Shown here in pieces: positions 1 through 14,379 of a stretch of 64,000 nucleotides of DNA; position 1 is the first letter of the stretch, and each line of letters starts with the position of its first letter. Source of the DNA: Sarcomyxa edulis (Eukaryota > Basidiomycota > Agaricomycetes > Agaricales > Mycenaceae); the NCBI GenBank assembly GCA_009761415.1, contig QUOL01000002.1, positions 1,302,001 to 1,366,000 of the forward strand, read 5' to 3'. The notes under the pieces are model-generated. The model did no database searches. It saw nothing but the letters and a program-made list of their open reading frames with translations, and had not been told where the DNA came from. The translations under genes were made by a program, and so were the position numbers.

Positions 1-2184
1 AGAACCCCAGAGAAGGCAGTCCTTGAGCCAGACGGGCGTCGTTTAAAAGTGCCACGATGCCTGCGAAGGTTGGTGATGCTGCTGATGTTCCTCCGATGGA
101 GACAGGTTGACCTGATAGGATGATTCTGAAACGGCGAGCTGATGGGATAAGCTTCAGTATTCGACAGAACCGTGGAGAGCATGATGGGCCACCTTCAGCG
201 CTAACATCTGGTATGCCCTAACGAGGAAACGTTAGACGCTGAAAACAGCAAATGAAGTGTGATGAACTATACCCGTCCAGATCTACATCAAATCGTACAA
301 GATTAGGCTTGCTATTCGATTCGGACCGGACCATGAGTACCCTACCTATTGAAGAGACCTTCATAGGTTCCCCTAGGCAAGTTTTTCAGGAACTTGGTGA
401 CGGCCTCCTCTTGGTACGAAGGGCGAGAAAAGTAATTACTGAATCCACCACCAGAAAAGGAAACAGCAACTTCGGGCACATTATTAGTTCCTCCGACTCC
501 AGTGACACTGGGAATGAAGAACACGTATACATGAGGATGGCGTCAAGAGGAAGTCCTAGAATCTTACAAGGGACATGACGCAGGGAAGAGAGGCATGAAT
601 CGTGTAATATTACGACTGTCGTTGGTGAGACAAGTTTGACTGGTTGGATCGGGATTGCCGTCACCGACTCCGCCATCGCCAGACGAGAATGTCAAGGATA
701 CGCCACGAGCCCCTAGTCAAATGTCAGAAGGATCTCAAGTCTATGCCGGTGCCAATTACCTAGTTGCGCGAAACTGGCGCAGGCACGACGAGCAAAACTT
801 TCGGGCACTAAGAGTGGAGCCTTTGATGAGAAAGATTAATGGTGAAAACATGTACTCACCTGTTTGCTCATCGTCACCGTAACTAGTAGATATGGCTGCA
901 CCATCTTTCAGGACGGCAAAACAAGACAGACGACAAAGCACTTACTCCGAGGCGGAGAAGGGTGAGATAGGACAAAATCGAGCCACTGAAATCATGCAGT
1001 GGTCAATGATGCAGATGCGTTTGAGAGAAAAGAAATGGCAAACATCAGTGTATGGTTCGTTGGTATTCGTAGGTGTATCGAGATCAGGGTCGAAGGGAGG
1101 GCGGCCAGCTGTGGAATAGAATGTTCCTGGTGTTGGGAAGCTAAGGCCAAAGGCAAATTGGACGTCCAGGTTTGCCTCATCGCCGGCTTCTGTTGTGTTC
1201 TGGCTATTGAGTCCACCTATGTGTTTATGTACGTGAGCATGGAAAATCACTTTCAAGAGTAAGAAATTGGTGACCTTTGACAGACACGACCTTGAAACTG
1301 GTATTGAGCGCCTCAGGACGTTGTTCTGCATAGAAGATCTGCAGGTCCGCGAAATTCGCGAACTGTTCAAGATATCCAGTAACACCGATGCTATTGATTT
1401 TGGTGGCTTTGGGTATGTATCCTACCGCGTTGTACAGTTGCTGCAAGCACTTGATCGTGATGGTTGTGTTGCAACTTGCATCAACGGTCGTTCCAGTAGC
1501 AACATTGAAGACCGAACCCGAAGTGTGGGCGATGTTGTTGACCTGAGTATCGTCTTCTCGATGCAAAGTAGATTTCATCCCCTTCCAACGCGCGAACATC
1601 GTGGTAGGTTGGATGACATCGATATGCGTGTGAAGAGTGGTTGGGAGACTATAGCTTGTGGTTCTGATAACAGTGTCTCCACTAGCCGGTTCGTGCCAAA
1701 CGTGATACGACTAATGAACGGTATCAGTTTCCAATCATTCGTCCAGGAAGCGGTCAGAACTTACCGTATCGAGGAGTTTTTCGGCCAAACTGATGGGTAC
1801 TGTAATCGTGATCCAGTCTCTGGCAGGAGAACGATTTATATCGTCGTCCATGATGCCATGAGATGCCAACCAACCGTTGACTATATCGAGACTTTCCGGA
1901 TGAGGAGCGACGAGCTCTTCCACTTCCTCCTTGGATAGGTGCATTCCGTATCGTTCGTGATACGGGTCACTGACCTCATAAAGATGTTGCTCCAGGAGAG
2001 GGAAGTTCGGTTGTGGTAAGCCTATTCGGAGTTGAATGATCTGATCTCCAGGTGCGGGAGCTTGTTTGATCCAACCTCGGGGAGGATGAACTTCCTCTTT
2101 GACTTTGTAAACAGGATTTCTGGGAAGGAAGGCATGAGTGAAAGAGCTTAGAGCAACTACGAGACCGACGGCGAAGGCCCTCAT
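1..2184 (-). CDS. Secreted sedolisin (tripeptidyl-peptidase, S53), 3' end off window
   Basis: Acid-acting secreted serine-carboxyl peptidase that removes tripeptides from protein N-termini. The start at 2184 begins a signal peptide ([19 protein letters not shown]), followed by the pro-kumamolisin propeptide ([20 protein letters not shown]). The mature domain shows [13 protein letters not shown] with the catalytic Glu and Asp (about 1120-1200), [20 protein letters not shown] (about 850-890), the oxyanion-hole Asp in SSGDGG (about 660-680), [11 protein letters not shown] (about 440-460) and the nucleophile Ser in [12 protein letters not shown] (about 60-100). At least six short introns are needed. 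With them the frame stays open, so the gene looks intact but truncated by the window edge before its last Ca-binding part. Divergent from eIF3m. The family call is secure; the exact member is not. Confidence 0.93.
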
Positions 2185-2223
2185 GGTGGGTGGGCACGAA
2201 GCGACGTCGACTGTGGTTACGGA

Positions 2224-2231
2224 CTTAAATA
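2224..2231 (-). promoter_or_regulatory. TATA-like box of the sedolisin gene
   Basis: TATTTAAG on the minus strand lies about 40 nt upstream of the sedolisin ATG. Position and sequence suit a TATA element of an inducible secreted enzyme. It has not been tested against transcript data. Confidence 0.4.
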
Positions 2232-2684
2232 CGTAGGGGTTTCCGTTAAAACGGGTATGACATAAAGCATTCCCACAAAGTCCTCAGGGGATACAATCGA
2301 GTATCGGGCGCCAGGTACGACATGATTGAGACGAGCGTGAACATGTCAATTATAGGCGGGGTAACAACCCGGGTGTCCTGGACATTCAAGAAACTATAAG
2401 TATGGCGTTGACCAAGATGGAGGAGTGAGTTTGAATGAGATCCTTCCTCGAATATAGTTGAGAGGATTTGTGGATGTGGTGGGGTTATTGGTACCTGTAC
2501 CGTAACGGAAGGAGGAGTCACGGAGCTGGCAGGAGGATCGGAGAAAAGCTGAGGGTTGGCTAAGGGTCGCTTTTGGTCCGAATCGATGCGCCCGAAAAGG
2601 ACATCGTTTATTTGGTCCTATTATGCAGAAGCGTGAACCGGAAGTGTGAAATTTAAATTTGTTGCAAGTGTACAACTTTCAAGA
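2232..2684. other. Divergent intergenic region, sedolisin / eIF3m
   Basis: About 450 nt between two divergent start codons. Open frames here are short and resemble no family. I read it as a shared promoter region and see no RNA gene or repeat in it. Confidence 0.6.
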
Positions 2685-4252
2685 ATGGCTCCTACAGATT
2701 CTGTATCGGTATTCGCAGAGGGAACATTCGAGGAGCAGGTACACCCAATATTCAGTTGATTTCGTGATATCCCCACTCAAATATGAGCTTTTTAGATCCA
2801 GGAATTGGTCAATTATCTCGTCCGAAACCGGTCAGAGGAGGATCGAGCCGCGTTTATTCGACCATTCCAAGATGCCTTGAAGACAGCCAGTGAAGATGAT
2901 GGACGGAGAGCTGTTTTTTCTATGGTATTGACGGATCTGAAAGGTCTCGGAGATGGAACAGATAGAGGCGAGTTTCCATCTACTGCAAGTTTCCTCGCGT
3001 GATGATCGACTTACCTTTTCACAGAGATCGAGGGTTTCTTCAACCTCATATATTCCCATTTGTTTTCCCTGTATCCTTCCGACTCTCCAGAAGTCAAAGC
3101 ACATCTCACGACACTCCTCCACACTATCTCAGCCGCACCGTCAGAGCACACATCCATAAAATACCGCATGTGCGATCTACATCCTCTGTTCCATTTGTTG
3201 GCTGCTCACTCTTTTCCTACATATATAGTCTATCAAATCTCTTCAATGCCGTACCTCGCACATCCTCTCTGCGACTTCTAGTCTACACCACTCTTCTAGA
3301 AATCGCCACCGCAAAAGATGAACTCTCTGTTCTACAACTTACACGAGTCGATGTAGAAAAATGGCTGTTGGAATGGGCTATCTCATCCGAGGAAAAGAGT
3401 GCATTCCTAAAGAGCATCGTGGATGCTTTCGCAAAAGCCGGTCAACCGTACGTTCGCGACTAAGACGGACGACTGTTCTTTCGCTGATTAACCTTTCCAT
3501 AGGACAATATCATACGAATATACGCTGCCCTACGTTAGATCCCTACCACCATCCTCTCCTACAGCTCAAGCGGCCGCTATCGAGGCAATTGCAACAGCCA
3601 TGCGTTTACCATTTGTGTTCAATTTCGATCCGCTGTTCAACCTCGATGCAGTAATTGCTGTTAAAGACCACGAACTTTTCTCTCTACTCCAAATCTTTCT
3701 CAATTATGGCTTGACAGAGTTCAAAGCATGGGAAGAGAAACATGATGATGCTCTCAAGAAGCATAGTAAGTCTTTGACTGTCTACTGACGTGACGTGGCA
3801 TCTTCGCACAAGCTAAAGAAACATAATATAGACTTGGAACACATTGCATTGGAACGCAAAATCCGTCTGCTCACTTTAGCCTCCCTTGGGTTCGCTAATG
3901 TCGGGCAAGACCTCTCGTACGCGAAAATCTCTGCTGCTCTCCAAATCGAACCTTCAGAGGTAGAAAAATGGGTTATTGACGGTAAGGCCATATGACATTC
4001 ACTAGTCATCCATACTGATATTTCCCAATCTTCAAAGTAATTCGTGCGGGTTTATTGTCAGGTAAACTCTCACAGACGACGCAGACACTCCATATCACTC
4101 GATCGACGGCACGAACATTCGAGCGGGAGCAATGGGAGGTTTTGGAGAAGCGGCTCTTGGCTTGGAAGACCGGCCTTGTGGGCGTTTTGGAGGTTGTCGC
4201 CACTGCAAGGAAGCAGGGAGGGTCGCCGACGCCTGTTTTGGCAGCTGCTTGA
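2685..4252 (+). CDS. Translation initiation factor eIF3 subunit m (PCI domain)
   Basis: Core subunit of eIF3, which organises the 43S pre-initiation complex. Exons 2685-2738, 2796-2967, 3025-3169, 3229-3447, 3503-3765, 3832-3981 and 4038-4252 sum to 406 codons including the stop. The N-terminus has VNYLVRNRSEEDRAAFIRPF, typical of fungal eIF3m. LFNAVPRTSSLRL and the PCI/winged-helix part (ALERKIRLLTLASLGF, EVEKWVIDVIRAG) follow. The start was chosen because MAPTDSVSVFAEG runs straight into this conserved block. The second intron begins with GC rather than GT. The 3' end faces the DUF2009 gene tail to tail, 131 nt apart. Confidence 0.95.
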
Positions 4253-4383
4253 TTGATGTCCTCAACTATTGACTGCTTGGGAATCCAAATGAAGCCAATG
4301 ACTGAAGTCCCAAAAACCAGAGATGCTACGTGAACACGGGATTTTCTATAGTATGAGTGATTAGCGTTCTCCTTTTCTGCCTC

Positions 4384-6686
4384 TCACCACTCTCCGTCGA
4401 AACCGACGAATCCTGCGTACCAATCTGATCAGTTTCGCGTGGAAAATACGCAGGTCATCACTTACCGGTCAGTAAAAATACTGGAAAATATCTTTTCTTT
4501 TCTAAAGTAGCACACCAATTCCATGCACTGGTCAGCCTTCCATCTATGCAGCTACCAGCGTCAAAGAAATTATCTGCCCCCGAACCGTCAAAGCCATGGC
4601 GGAAGAAGTCTCCGAGGATATCGCGGATGAGGTTATCTGAAGATCCAAACTCGTCGTCGATGTATGATCGCAGAGCAGGTTTTTCCAGGAGCGAGGGAAT
4701 TTGGGAAAGAGTATTGCAAATCGGGAGCAGAATACGGTATATCTGTGTATATTTATCTTTGGACGGACGTGTTAGTATATCTTGTCAACGGTAGATTCAC
4801 GGTAGTGGCTTTTTACCGATGAACATCAAGGCATTTGGCACATTATGATCTATACAGAAAGGGGTTGGTTCAGCTTCTCCGCCTATCTCCATCATATATG
4901 GCGTTGGGTTAAAATGAGGCAACTCACCTCCCATATGAATGACGCTGGAGCCAATCCAGGTGCCTACGCTGCTCTGAGCCCTGTGGAGGATGGCATGCAT
5001 CATTCGGGAGGTTTTAGGCGCTGCTTGGACACGGTTCAAGCCCTGACCGGTGTCGCGAAGTCGGTACGGAACTTTGTCCGACAGCAAGTCTTGCTCGGCG
5101 AGCGACCATAGATGAAACATATCTAAGGGTTCATCAGCGTTATCCGACTTTCGAAGATATGACAAAAACGTACCGTTCAAGATCTCCCTCCATAGCGTCA
5201 AGCTCTGCAGCACATACGCGTATTGTTTGCTATGATCATGCGAAAGTCTTGCACCTCCTTTGCCACTACGGATAGCTAGACTGGACTTGCTGTCTTTCGC
5301 CTGAGAAGGATGGAAGTGCTCTTTCAGGTATCTGATCATCCGTTCGCAAGGATCTCGATTGGTGCGTAGGAAAGCATTGTTATCACCCAAGGAGAAAATG
5401 CACTGCTTGATCGATTCCTGGTCAAGCCCTTTACGTTCATATTTCGATGCGAGGGTATCAACGGCGCGCTCTTTTAACCTGATGTCTTTCTGTATGTCGC
5501 GACGACTACGACCTTCGGAATAGATCTCCTTTGTGGCCATGGATATGAGGTCATCTCGAAGTAAATCGAGAGCGCCGTGTTCTTCTAAGGTAGTGTAGAC
5601 GGTTTTGATAGGTCGAACGCACGAGAAACTCAAGAGATCCTTCACTTCTGGTGTTTGGCTGTCCTGCAATGTGGCTTCAGCTAAAGACTCGGATAGCGGT
5701 CGAATACACGGACCTGCAGAAGATATATGAGCTTCCCGTACGTCGATCGCATCTTGTCCGGATTCATGATTTTGTGCCTTCGACCCAGCTCGAAAATCTT
5801 TTGGTAAAATTCCGCATTGGCTTCGAAATCGCGGTCAGCAAAAAGCTCCTGGCCTTGTTTGTAGTCGGCAGAGAGAACCAATCCTGACATGATAGCGCAT
5901 AGTTCTCTGATTTGAACTACGATGCGTTTTGCTTTCGACAAGGAGAATGACAAGATATCGATTTTGTCTGTGTATTCGGATACGGATAGTGCGGCCTCTA
6001 GTAGTCGCAGGAATTTCCGCTCGACATTGGTGAGACGTAGAGGAATGGATTTGGAACGCTCTATGAACCACTCTCCAACTTTAGAGCCTATGGCGGGCTG
6101 GGCACCTAGCACTTGGGTGGTGGGGGCTATCACGACAGGCTCCAAGTCTTCTTCGTCCGAGATGTTTTCTTCCATATCCATCTGCTATACATATGAGATG
6201 AGATGCCGAATCAGTAGAGACGAAAGTGGACCCACAACGTCGCCATTGGCTGGAGCGTTCGTGGCAGCGTCATCAGTGGCAGTCTTAGTTTTCTTTAGAC
6301 GCTGTCCAGTGAGAGGTTTGACGGCATGCCTCTTTCTAGAACCTTTTCTATGTTGTGCCGCAAAACAGACGTCACAATATTGGTCTTCGCATGTCTCGCA
6401 AGATACTTGAGCTGGCTGATCTGATGGAGCATATCAACGATTAGGTGCATTGAAGATGTCAGTCTGAGATCCACCCACCCTCGCATTCTACGCAAAAGCC
6501 CTCAGCTACTGATATCTCGGGAGCCTCTTGATCCCATCCCTCCGCTGGAGGCTCCTTGTTTCCTGGGTACTCAAGTAGTTCGTGATCTTGTCCTAAGATG
6601 TTTTCCAGAGAGAAAGCCCCTAGATTCGGATGTCCTGCGACCTGCGCTGTATCCGATATGGGGTCGGAAGAAGATGGTTCAGCCAT
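4384..6686 (-). CDS. B-box zinc finger + DUF2009 (UPF0652) protein
   Basis: Conserved eukaryotic protein of unknown biochemical role. The start at 6686 gives an acidic N-terminus, then Cys/His pairs (FCVECE, VSCETCEDQYCDVC, and a His after KGSRKR) that make a B-box-like zinc finger split by an intron near 6425-6475. The DUF2009 domain fills the rest: YVLQSLTLWREI, MFHLWSLAEQDLL, RDTGQGLNRVQAAPKTSRMM, SSVGTWIGSSVIHMGDHNVP, and a C-terminus FLLTGFVGFDGEW that needs two more introns after 4900. The final exon ends at the TGA at 4384-4386. The blocks run without a break, so the gene looks intact. No catalytic motif is visible to me. Confidence 0.9.
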
Positions 6687-6952
6687 CTTTCGAGAAAAAG
6701 TTTTTCGGTCCAGAACACTCGAGAGAAGTTAGAAACTTAGAATTGCAACGCTTAGGAGTCGTGGCGGAAAAAAGAGACGCGCCCAGTGCACGTGTAGCAA
6801 CGGCACCACAACAAATCGAGCGCAATCCAAGTAATATATTCCATAGGTATGTAGTGTGCTGGTCATAGGTATAATGCAAAAGGTAGAGCAAGACTAGGAT
6901 GTAATAGTGTACATATGCAAAGTCCAAAATACCACTGGAAGCAAAGAGCTAA

Positions 6953-8551
6953 TCACCCCACCCGCACGGTCGGAGAAGAATCCCAAACGCCTTGGAGTAT
7001 ATCCTTTTTCTGTTCTATCCTCCGACCTGTCCATTCTTCTTCCGCTACCCGGTTGGCCCAGTCGTCATCGTCCCAGTTGTCTGTCCACTCATTGCTTGAG
7101 TCGGCAATGATGATAGGGTCAGGTGTATGAGAGAGCACGGTAGGCAACGATTGGGGCTGATCGATCGCACTGCTTTTCTGGGGAGAATTTATAGCAGGTT
7201 GATGCGAGACGCGCAGCGCGAGAGGTTTGGGAGGCGAACGGCGTTTGAACGATAATTTGTGAGCGAGCTTAGGCGAGAGGCTCGCTGTAGATGAAGACGT
7301 AGACGGCGTTGATGCGGTCGAAGTGACGCTGCTAGAGAGGCTTGGTGGGTATGCATGCATGGCTATGGTTTGTCCAGGCGTATTGGAACCTGAAGATTTG
7401 GGTTCGTATGGTGTATTTGTACCGGTTGGGGCTTTATCGAAGGAATGTGTACGAGAAGGTGGAGACCTTGAACGAGAGACTGTACGTGGATTCTCAATAT
7501 CGTGATGCTGATGGTGGATGCCAGTATCATCTTCATCATCCGAGGCCCCGTCAAAAAGTGGCTCGCGATCGCCGGAGTCGAATGAATCTGGAGAGTCCAA
7601 GTCTAAAGTTAGTGAGATACCGTCGGAGGCTTTGACTATAGAGTCTATAAGCCAAAATTGGAGGATGTTCATGATTATGGGGAAGAGTCCCATGGTACTG
7701 TTCATAGGATTCAGAACAAACTTTCAGATGGTCAGGGTATGCGAATTATCTGATGGAACGCACAATACGACCTGTAGAGAATCTCCATCCCCCGTCCATG
7801 TCCAGCTCAGAAGCCATTCTCCCAGCTTGAAGATGCCGGGGAAGAGCACGAGAAGACCTAAGACTAGGAACTTCATGGTAGTTAACGCGGCCACATAGAT
7901 CGCGGCTTGGCGAAGCCAATAATTCACAGACGGAGGATTGCCATACTCTCCGGATTCGAATCCCTTGAGATGGAGTTTCACAGTCAAAGCATAAGTGGAA
8001 AGGCGAAGGAATAGATAGATCAGTCCAACGCCCAAAGCTTACAGAAAGGTCAGAGAGGTGAAGGATATATTGATGTAACGGCTCACTTGTGTCAATCAAG
8101 ATATTGAGAAAATAGAAGACACATGCGTTTCCAGAGGTATGGTGTCCGACGAGATCAGACACCAGGACGTTTGCACCATGGACGAACATTTGTCCTACGA
8201 TTTGTTTGGATACGTCGAACAGCCTGTCATTACATAGCAGCGCGGGCAATCAACAGAGTGAGCCGTAGAGACTTCAGTTGACAACGGACCATATTCTCCA
8301 AGGTCTCATGGGCTTTTCGCGATGTCTTTTATAGACAAGCGATAGAATTACAAGAACTCCCATGAGACCTTGCACAATCTAAGCAACAAGGTCAATCTCT
8401 CTCTGGAAATGGGAACCAAATGAATGTGACTTGCCAGAGCGGTCGGACCAAGTAATCGACAAGAGCGCCTATCAACATCTGGGCTAGCATCTAAGAGATC
8501 TCCCAAGTAGCCTCCTGATCCTGGAGTAGGCCTTGTATTATCGAAAGACAT
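6953..8551 (-). CDS. STIMATE/TMEM110-family multi-pass membrane protein
   Basis: Related to animal STIMATE, an ER protein that supports STIM-Orai calcium entry, and to fungal vacuolar-membrane homologues. The fungal role is not settled. Five exons: the start at 8551 opens MSFDNTRPTPGSGGYLGDLL; a first membrane segment is IVQGLMGVLVILSLVY; next is the family core WRIWLFDVSKQIVGQMFVH; then NACVFYFLNILIDTTLGVG, IYVAALTTMKFLVLGLLVLF and MGLFPIIMNILQFWLIDSIV. The C-terminal third is an acidic, Ser/Thr/Pro-rich cytosolic tail ending near WTDNWDDDDWANRVAEEEW. Four introns restore a continuous frame. Transcribed divergently from NSF. Confidence 0.88.
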
Positions 8552-8832
8552 AGTTGTATTGAGGCAAAAAGGGACGAGACCCCCCGAGAGGATGAGTGGT
8601 GTGACTGAGCGTGACGATACGAGGAGTCATGGTCACGCGTACGGCCGGCAACCTCCGCGATCACGGAACTACAGCGCCACCAGGCTAAATCAGCTTAAAT
8701 CAGTGAGGAGGCTGCGTACGCGACCACGACACGACCACGACCACGACAGCACCGAGTATAATACATAAGTAACTCATTTTCGACCCAGATCAGCCCAGAG
8801 TTATAAACGAACCCCTTGGACCCACAAATATC

Positions 8833-11857
<3,025 letters not shown>

Positions 11858-12391
11858 ATCAGATTTCGCACTTGAAAGTATTTGTGGTTTTAAGTCATTA
11901 TGAGTCCGTCATATTTTAGACATTCATCATCGGCCCCGAGAACATTGTAGAATCTAGTGCGAATTACGCGCTGGCGGAACGCGGCCAAAATGTTACGTGT
12001 TGATTCGAGTCCACCAACAGTTAATTCGAAGACACGATGATACAAGTCGATACTAGCAGCGCGTAGCACTGGCAACCTTGAATTTGAATCATTCACAAAA
12101 GCCTAAGGGACACGGGATCAATATCAAGTTGCGTATATATATGATAGATTGTTATGGTTGATCCAAATCTGGGTGTGGTATCGAGACCCGTCATATTGAG
12201 GCCGGGTTATTGAAACTACTGTAGCATTTCCTTCAATTCGTCAGGTACCTGTGACCGTGACTCGTTTGACCGATTCGTGGATTTGAAACTCACACCGGGA
12301 TGTGACGACGGTCACACTCGAAATTTGTCGCGTCGCCGCGGCGTCGGCGACTGCCTCGCTGTTATCCGTAATCCTGTACCACTGTTGGGAT
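11858..12391. other. Intergenic, no gene seen
   Basis: Short frames only, none resembling a family. It holds the NSF 3' flank followed by a GC-rich patch near 12320-12350, and leads into the TTAGGG-rich block. Confidence 0.5.
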
Positions 12392-12560
12392 AGTTAGGTA
12401 GAGTTAGGGTTAGGGTTAGCAGTTAGGGTTAGTGTTAGCGGTTAGGGTTAGGGTTAGCGGTTGGGGTCTAGGATCATTATTAAAAAAAAAACTTAGTAAA
12501 TAGGATGTTAGGACTGTTAGGGTTAATGTTAGAAGTTAGGGTTGGTTAGGGTTAGGGTTC
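12392..12560 (+). repeat. Degenerate interstitial telomere-like TTAGGG repeats
   Basis: Many copies of TTAGGG or one-base variants (GTTAGCGG, GTTAGTG, TTAGGA) are packed between 12392 and 12466. After an A-rich gap (12480-12491) they resume at 12507-12560. TTAGGG is the telomere repeat of most filamentous fungi. The array sits between ordinary genes, so it is interstitial in this assembly. Confidence 0.85.
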
Positions 12561-12953
12561 GGTCAGTTGCTATATTCCACCAGTAGCACTGGCAGCCAGT
12601 GCTACCATCCCAAGCCAATGCAGATGGACGATCGGGCGAGGCTGAGCAGCGGAGTTCAAATTGAAGCTCCGCACAACCCGGTGCAGGTTTCAAGTCCCCG
12701 ATTCGTCGTTTCGTCGTTTCCTTTTTGGGACGCGACATTTCAACATTTTGGGCGACTTTTGCCCGTTTCTTGGCCGCTTTAGGCAAGTCTGGCACGTGAT
12801 TCAGATTTTGGATTCGACACAAGGCCCTGTGACGCGTTACCTGTGTCAAAATTCGTTTTGGACAGGGCCTTCTGTGACCCGTGACTGACGAATTGAATGA
12901 AATGCAACAGTATCATAACACAAGGAAATATATTGAGCGACAATGAATTGCTT

Positions 12954-14379
12954 TTAAACAGCTATTTTATCCCGCGGTATGGACCCAGAGGAATCTGAAC
13001 CCTCAAGAGGATAATTTTTGTAATCGTCCTCGCCTTTGCGATTCTCGACCACCCTGGTGATGCTGACCGAAAGAGGGTGCATCCCGTAAGCGTTCTGTTC
13101 GCCCACGCGTCCCGAAGAGCTGATGCCCATAGAAGATGAAGCATGTGCCTTCTGTGCCCATCCAAGGCCCACTCGGACGTTAATGAGCATGAACGATATT
13201 CCCGCGATTGGTGACCAACAGTCGACGATAGGGAACTGAAGGTTAGAATGGGATTGGTAGGATGCGAAGAACATGATGGTCCAGGCACTGAGCGTGGAAC
13301 GATTGTCAGTGAAGATAAGAACGCCAAAAGACCCGCTGTCCTTACGTGTACAGGCCGGCACTTTCCACGAATGTGGCTAGCACAGTCTGTAGGGCGGAGA
13401 AGTCAGTCGAGACTCAATGGACCAGGAATTATCGCGTACCATAAGACTCCCCCCTCCGTAGCGTTTTGAACCGTGGTTAATGCTCAGGATTCGCCAAACA
13501 ATCATGACTAGAATTCGAGTCATGAGTGCCGGCTCAATGGTAGTCGAGGCGGTGAAAAAACTTACATGAACTGTATACATTGGTACTGCAAGTGAAGACG
13601 GTCAAAGCAAAGCCAAAATGGACATCGTGAATGCATACCTAAGGGTGAATACACAGTCGCTCGTGATCCAACGACCTGCCTCGGATATGAATACATTTTC
13701 GCCTGGAGTATACTGGCTAAATTGGTATGTGATCCCTGCTCCACAAGCTTTATATTGAAACCGTAAACATAAGCGTAGACCAATAGTGAGAATGCCGTTT
13801 GGGACTGACCAACAAGCCCCAGTAAGGTGCAGATAGGAAAAATTATAACAATTGTTCTGTGATTCCAGATGATCCACAAACGATAGATCTTGGAAGATCA
13901 CCGCTCAAAACAACTAAAGTATTAGAGAAAGTGAGACCACTTACAATCATCGCGTCACAAATGATCAGACATGCCATCAAAAATCCAGTCTTCACGACCT
14001 CCGTGATTTGCGACAAGTCGGCATAGAAAGCCAAGGGCATTGTGCCACCATTATAATTGACGAAAGCTTGGAATAAACGAGTGGCCGTAAAAGCCCAATG
14101 CTATAAATCACGGTCATAAACGTTAGAGAGATTTTCTATGCGAATATCAGAGAGACTACTGACGGCAGTTATGAGAATAAAAAGACATATAGATGCGAGA
14201 AACATCGGTGTCAGATATATAGAACGATCTCCTCGTCCCAGGCGAGAAACCGGTTTCTGGCGACGGCTGACCAGAAGATAGATAGATGTGGTCGCCAGAA
14301 TAAAGAATATGCCATACAGAAAACTTTCGATGATAGCAGTGGCAAGATTAGCAGAGACAAGGGGAATATTGGCATCCAT
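12954..14379 (-). CDS. Orphan seven-transmembrane protein (fungal family)
   Basis: I recognise the type, a polytopic integral membrane family expanded in Agaricomycetes, but not a proven function. The start at 14379 gives MDANIPLVSANLATAIIESF. Seven hydrophobic segments follow, including FLYGIFFILATTSIYLLV, MFLASICLFILITAHWAF, FLMACLIICDAMIIYRLW, IVIIFPICTLLGLACG, a segment before WITSDCVFTL, LYTLSAWTIMFFASY, and SPIAGISFMLINVRVGLG. A conserved outward loop reads QYTPGENVFISEAGRWITSD. About seven introns join these blocks in frame. The short polar tail ends at 12954. It lies head to head with the A-T-R enzyme, about 1.5 kb away. Receptor or transporter roles would be guesses. Confidence 0.8.

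Noticed and set aside
1267..1938. 223-codon plus-strand frame
   Set aside because: Exact antisense of conserved sedolisin exons (propeptide and catalytic start). It resembles no family.
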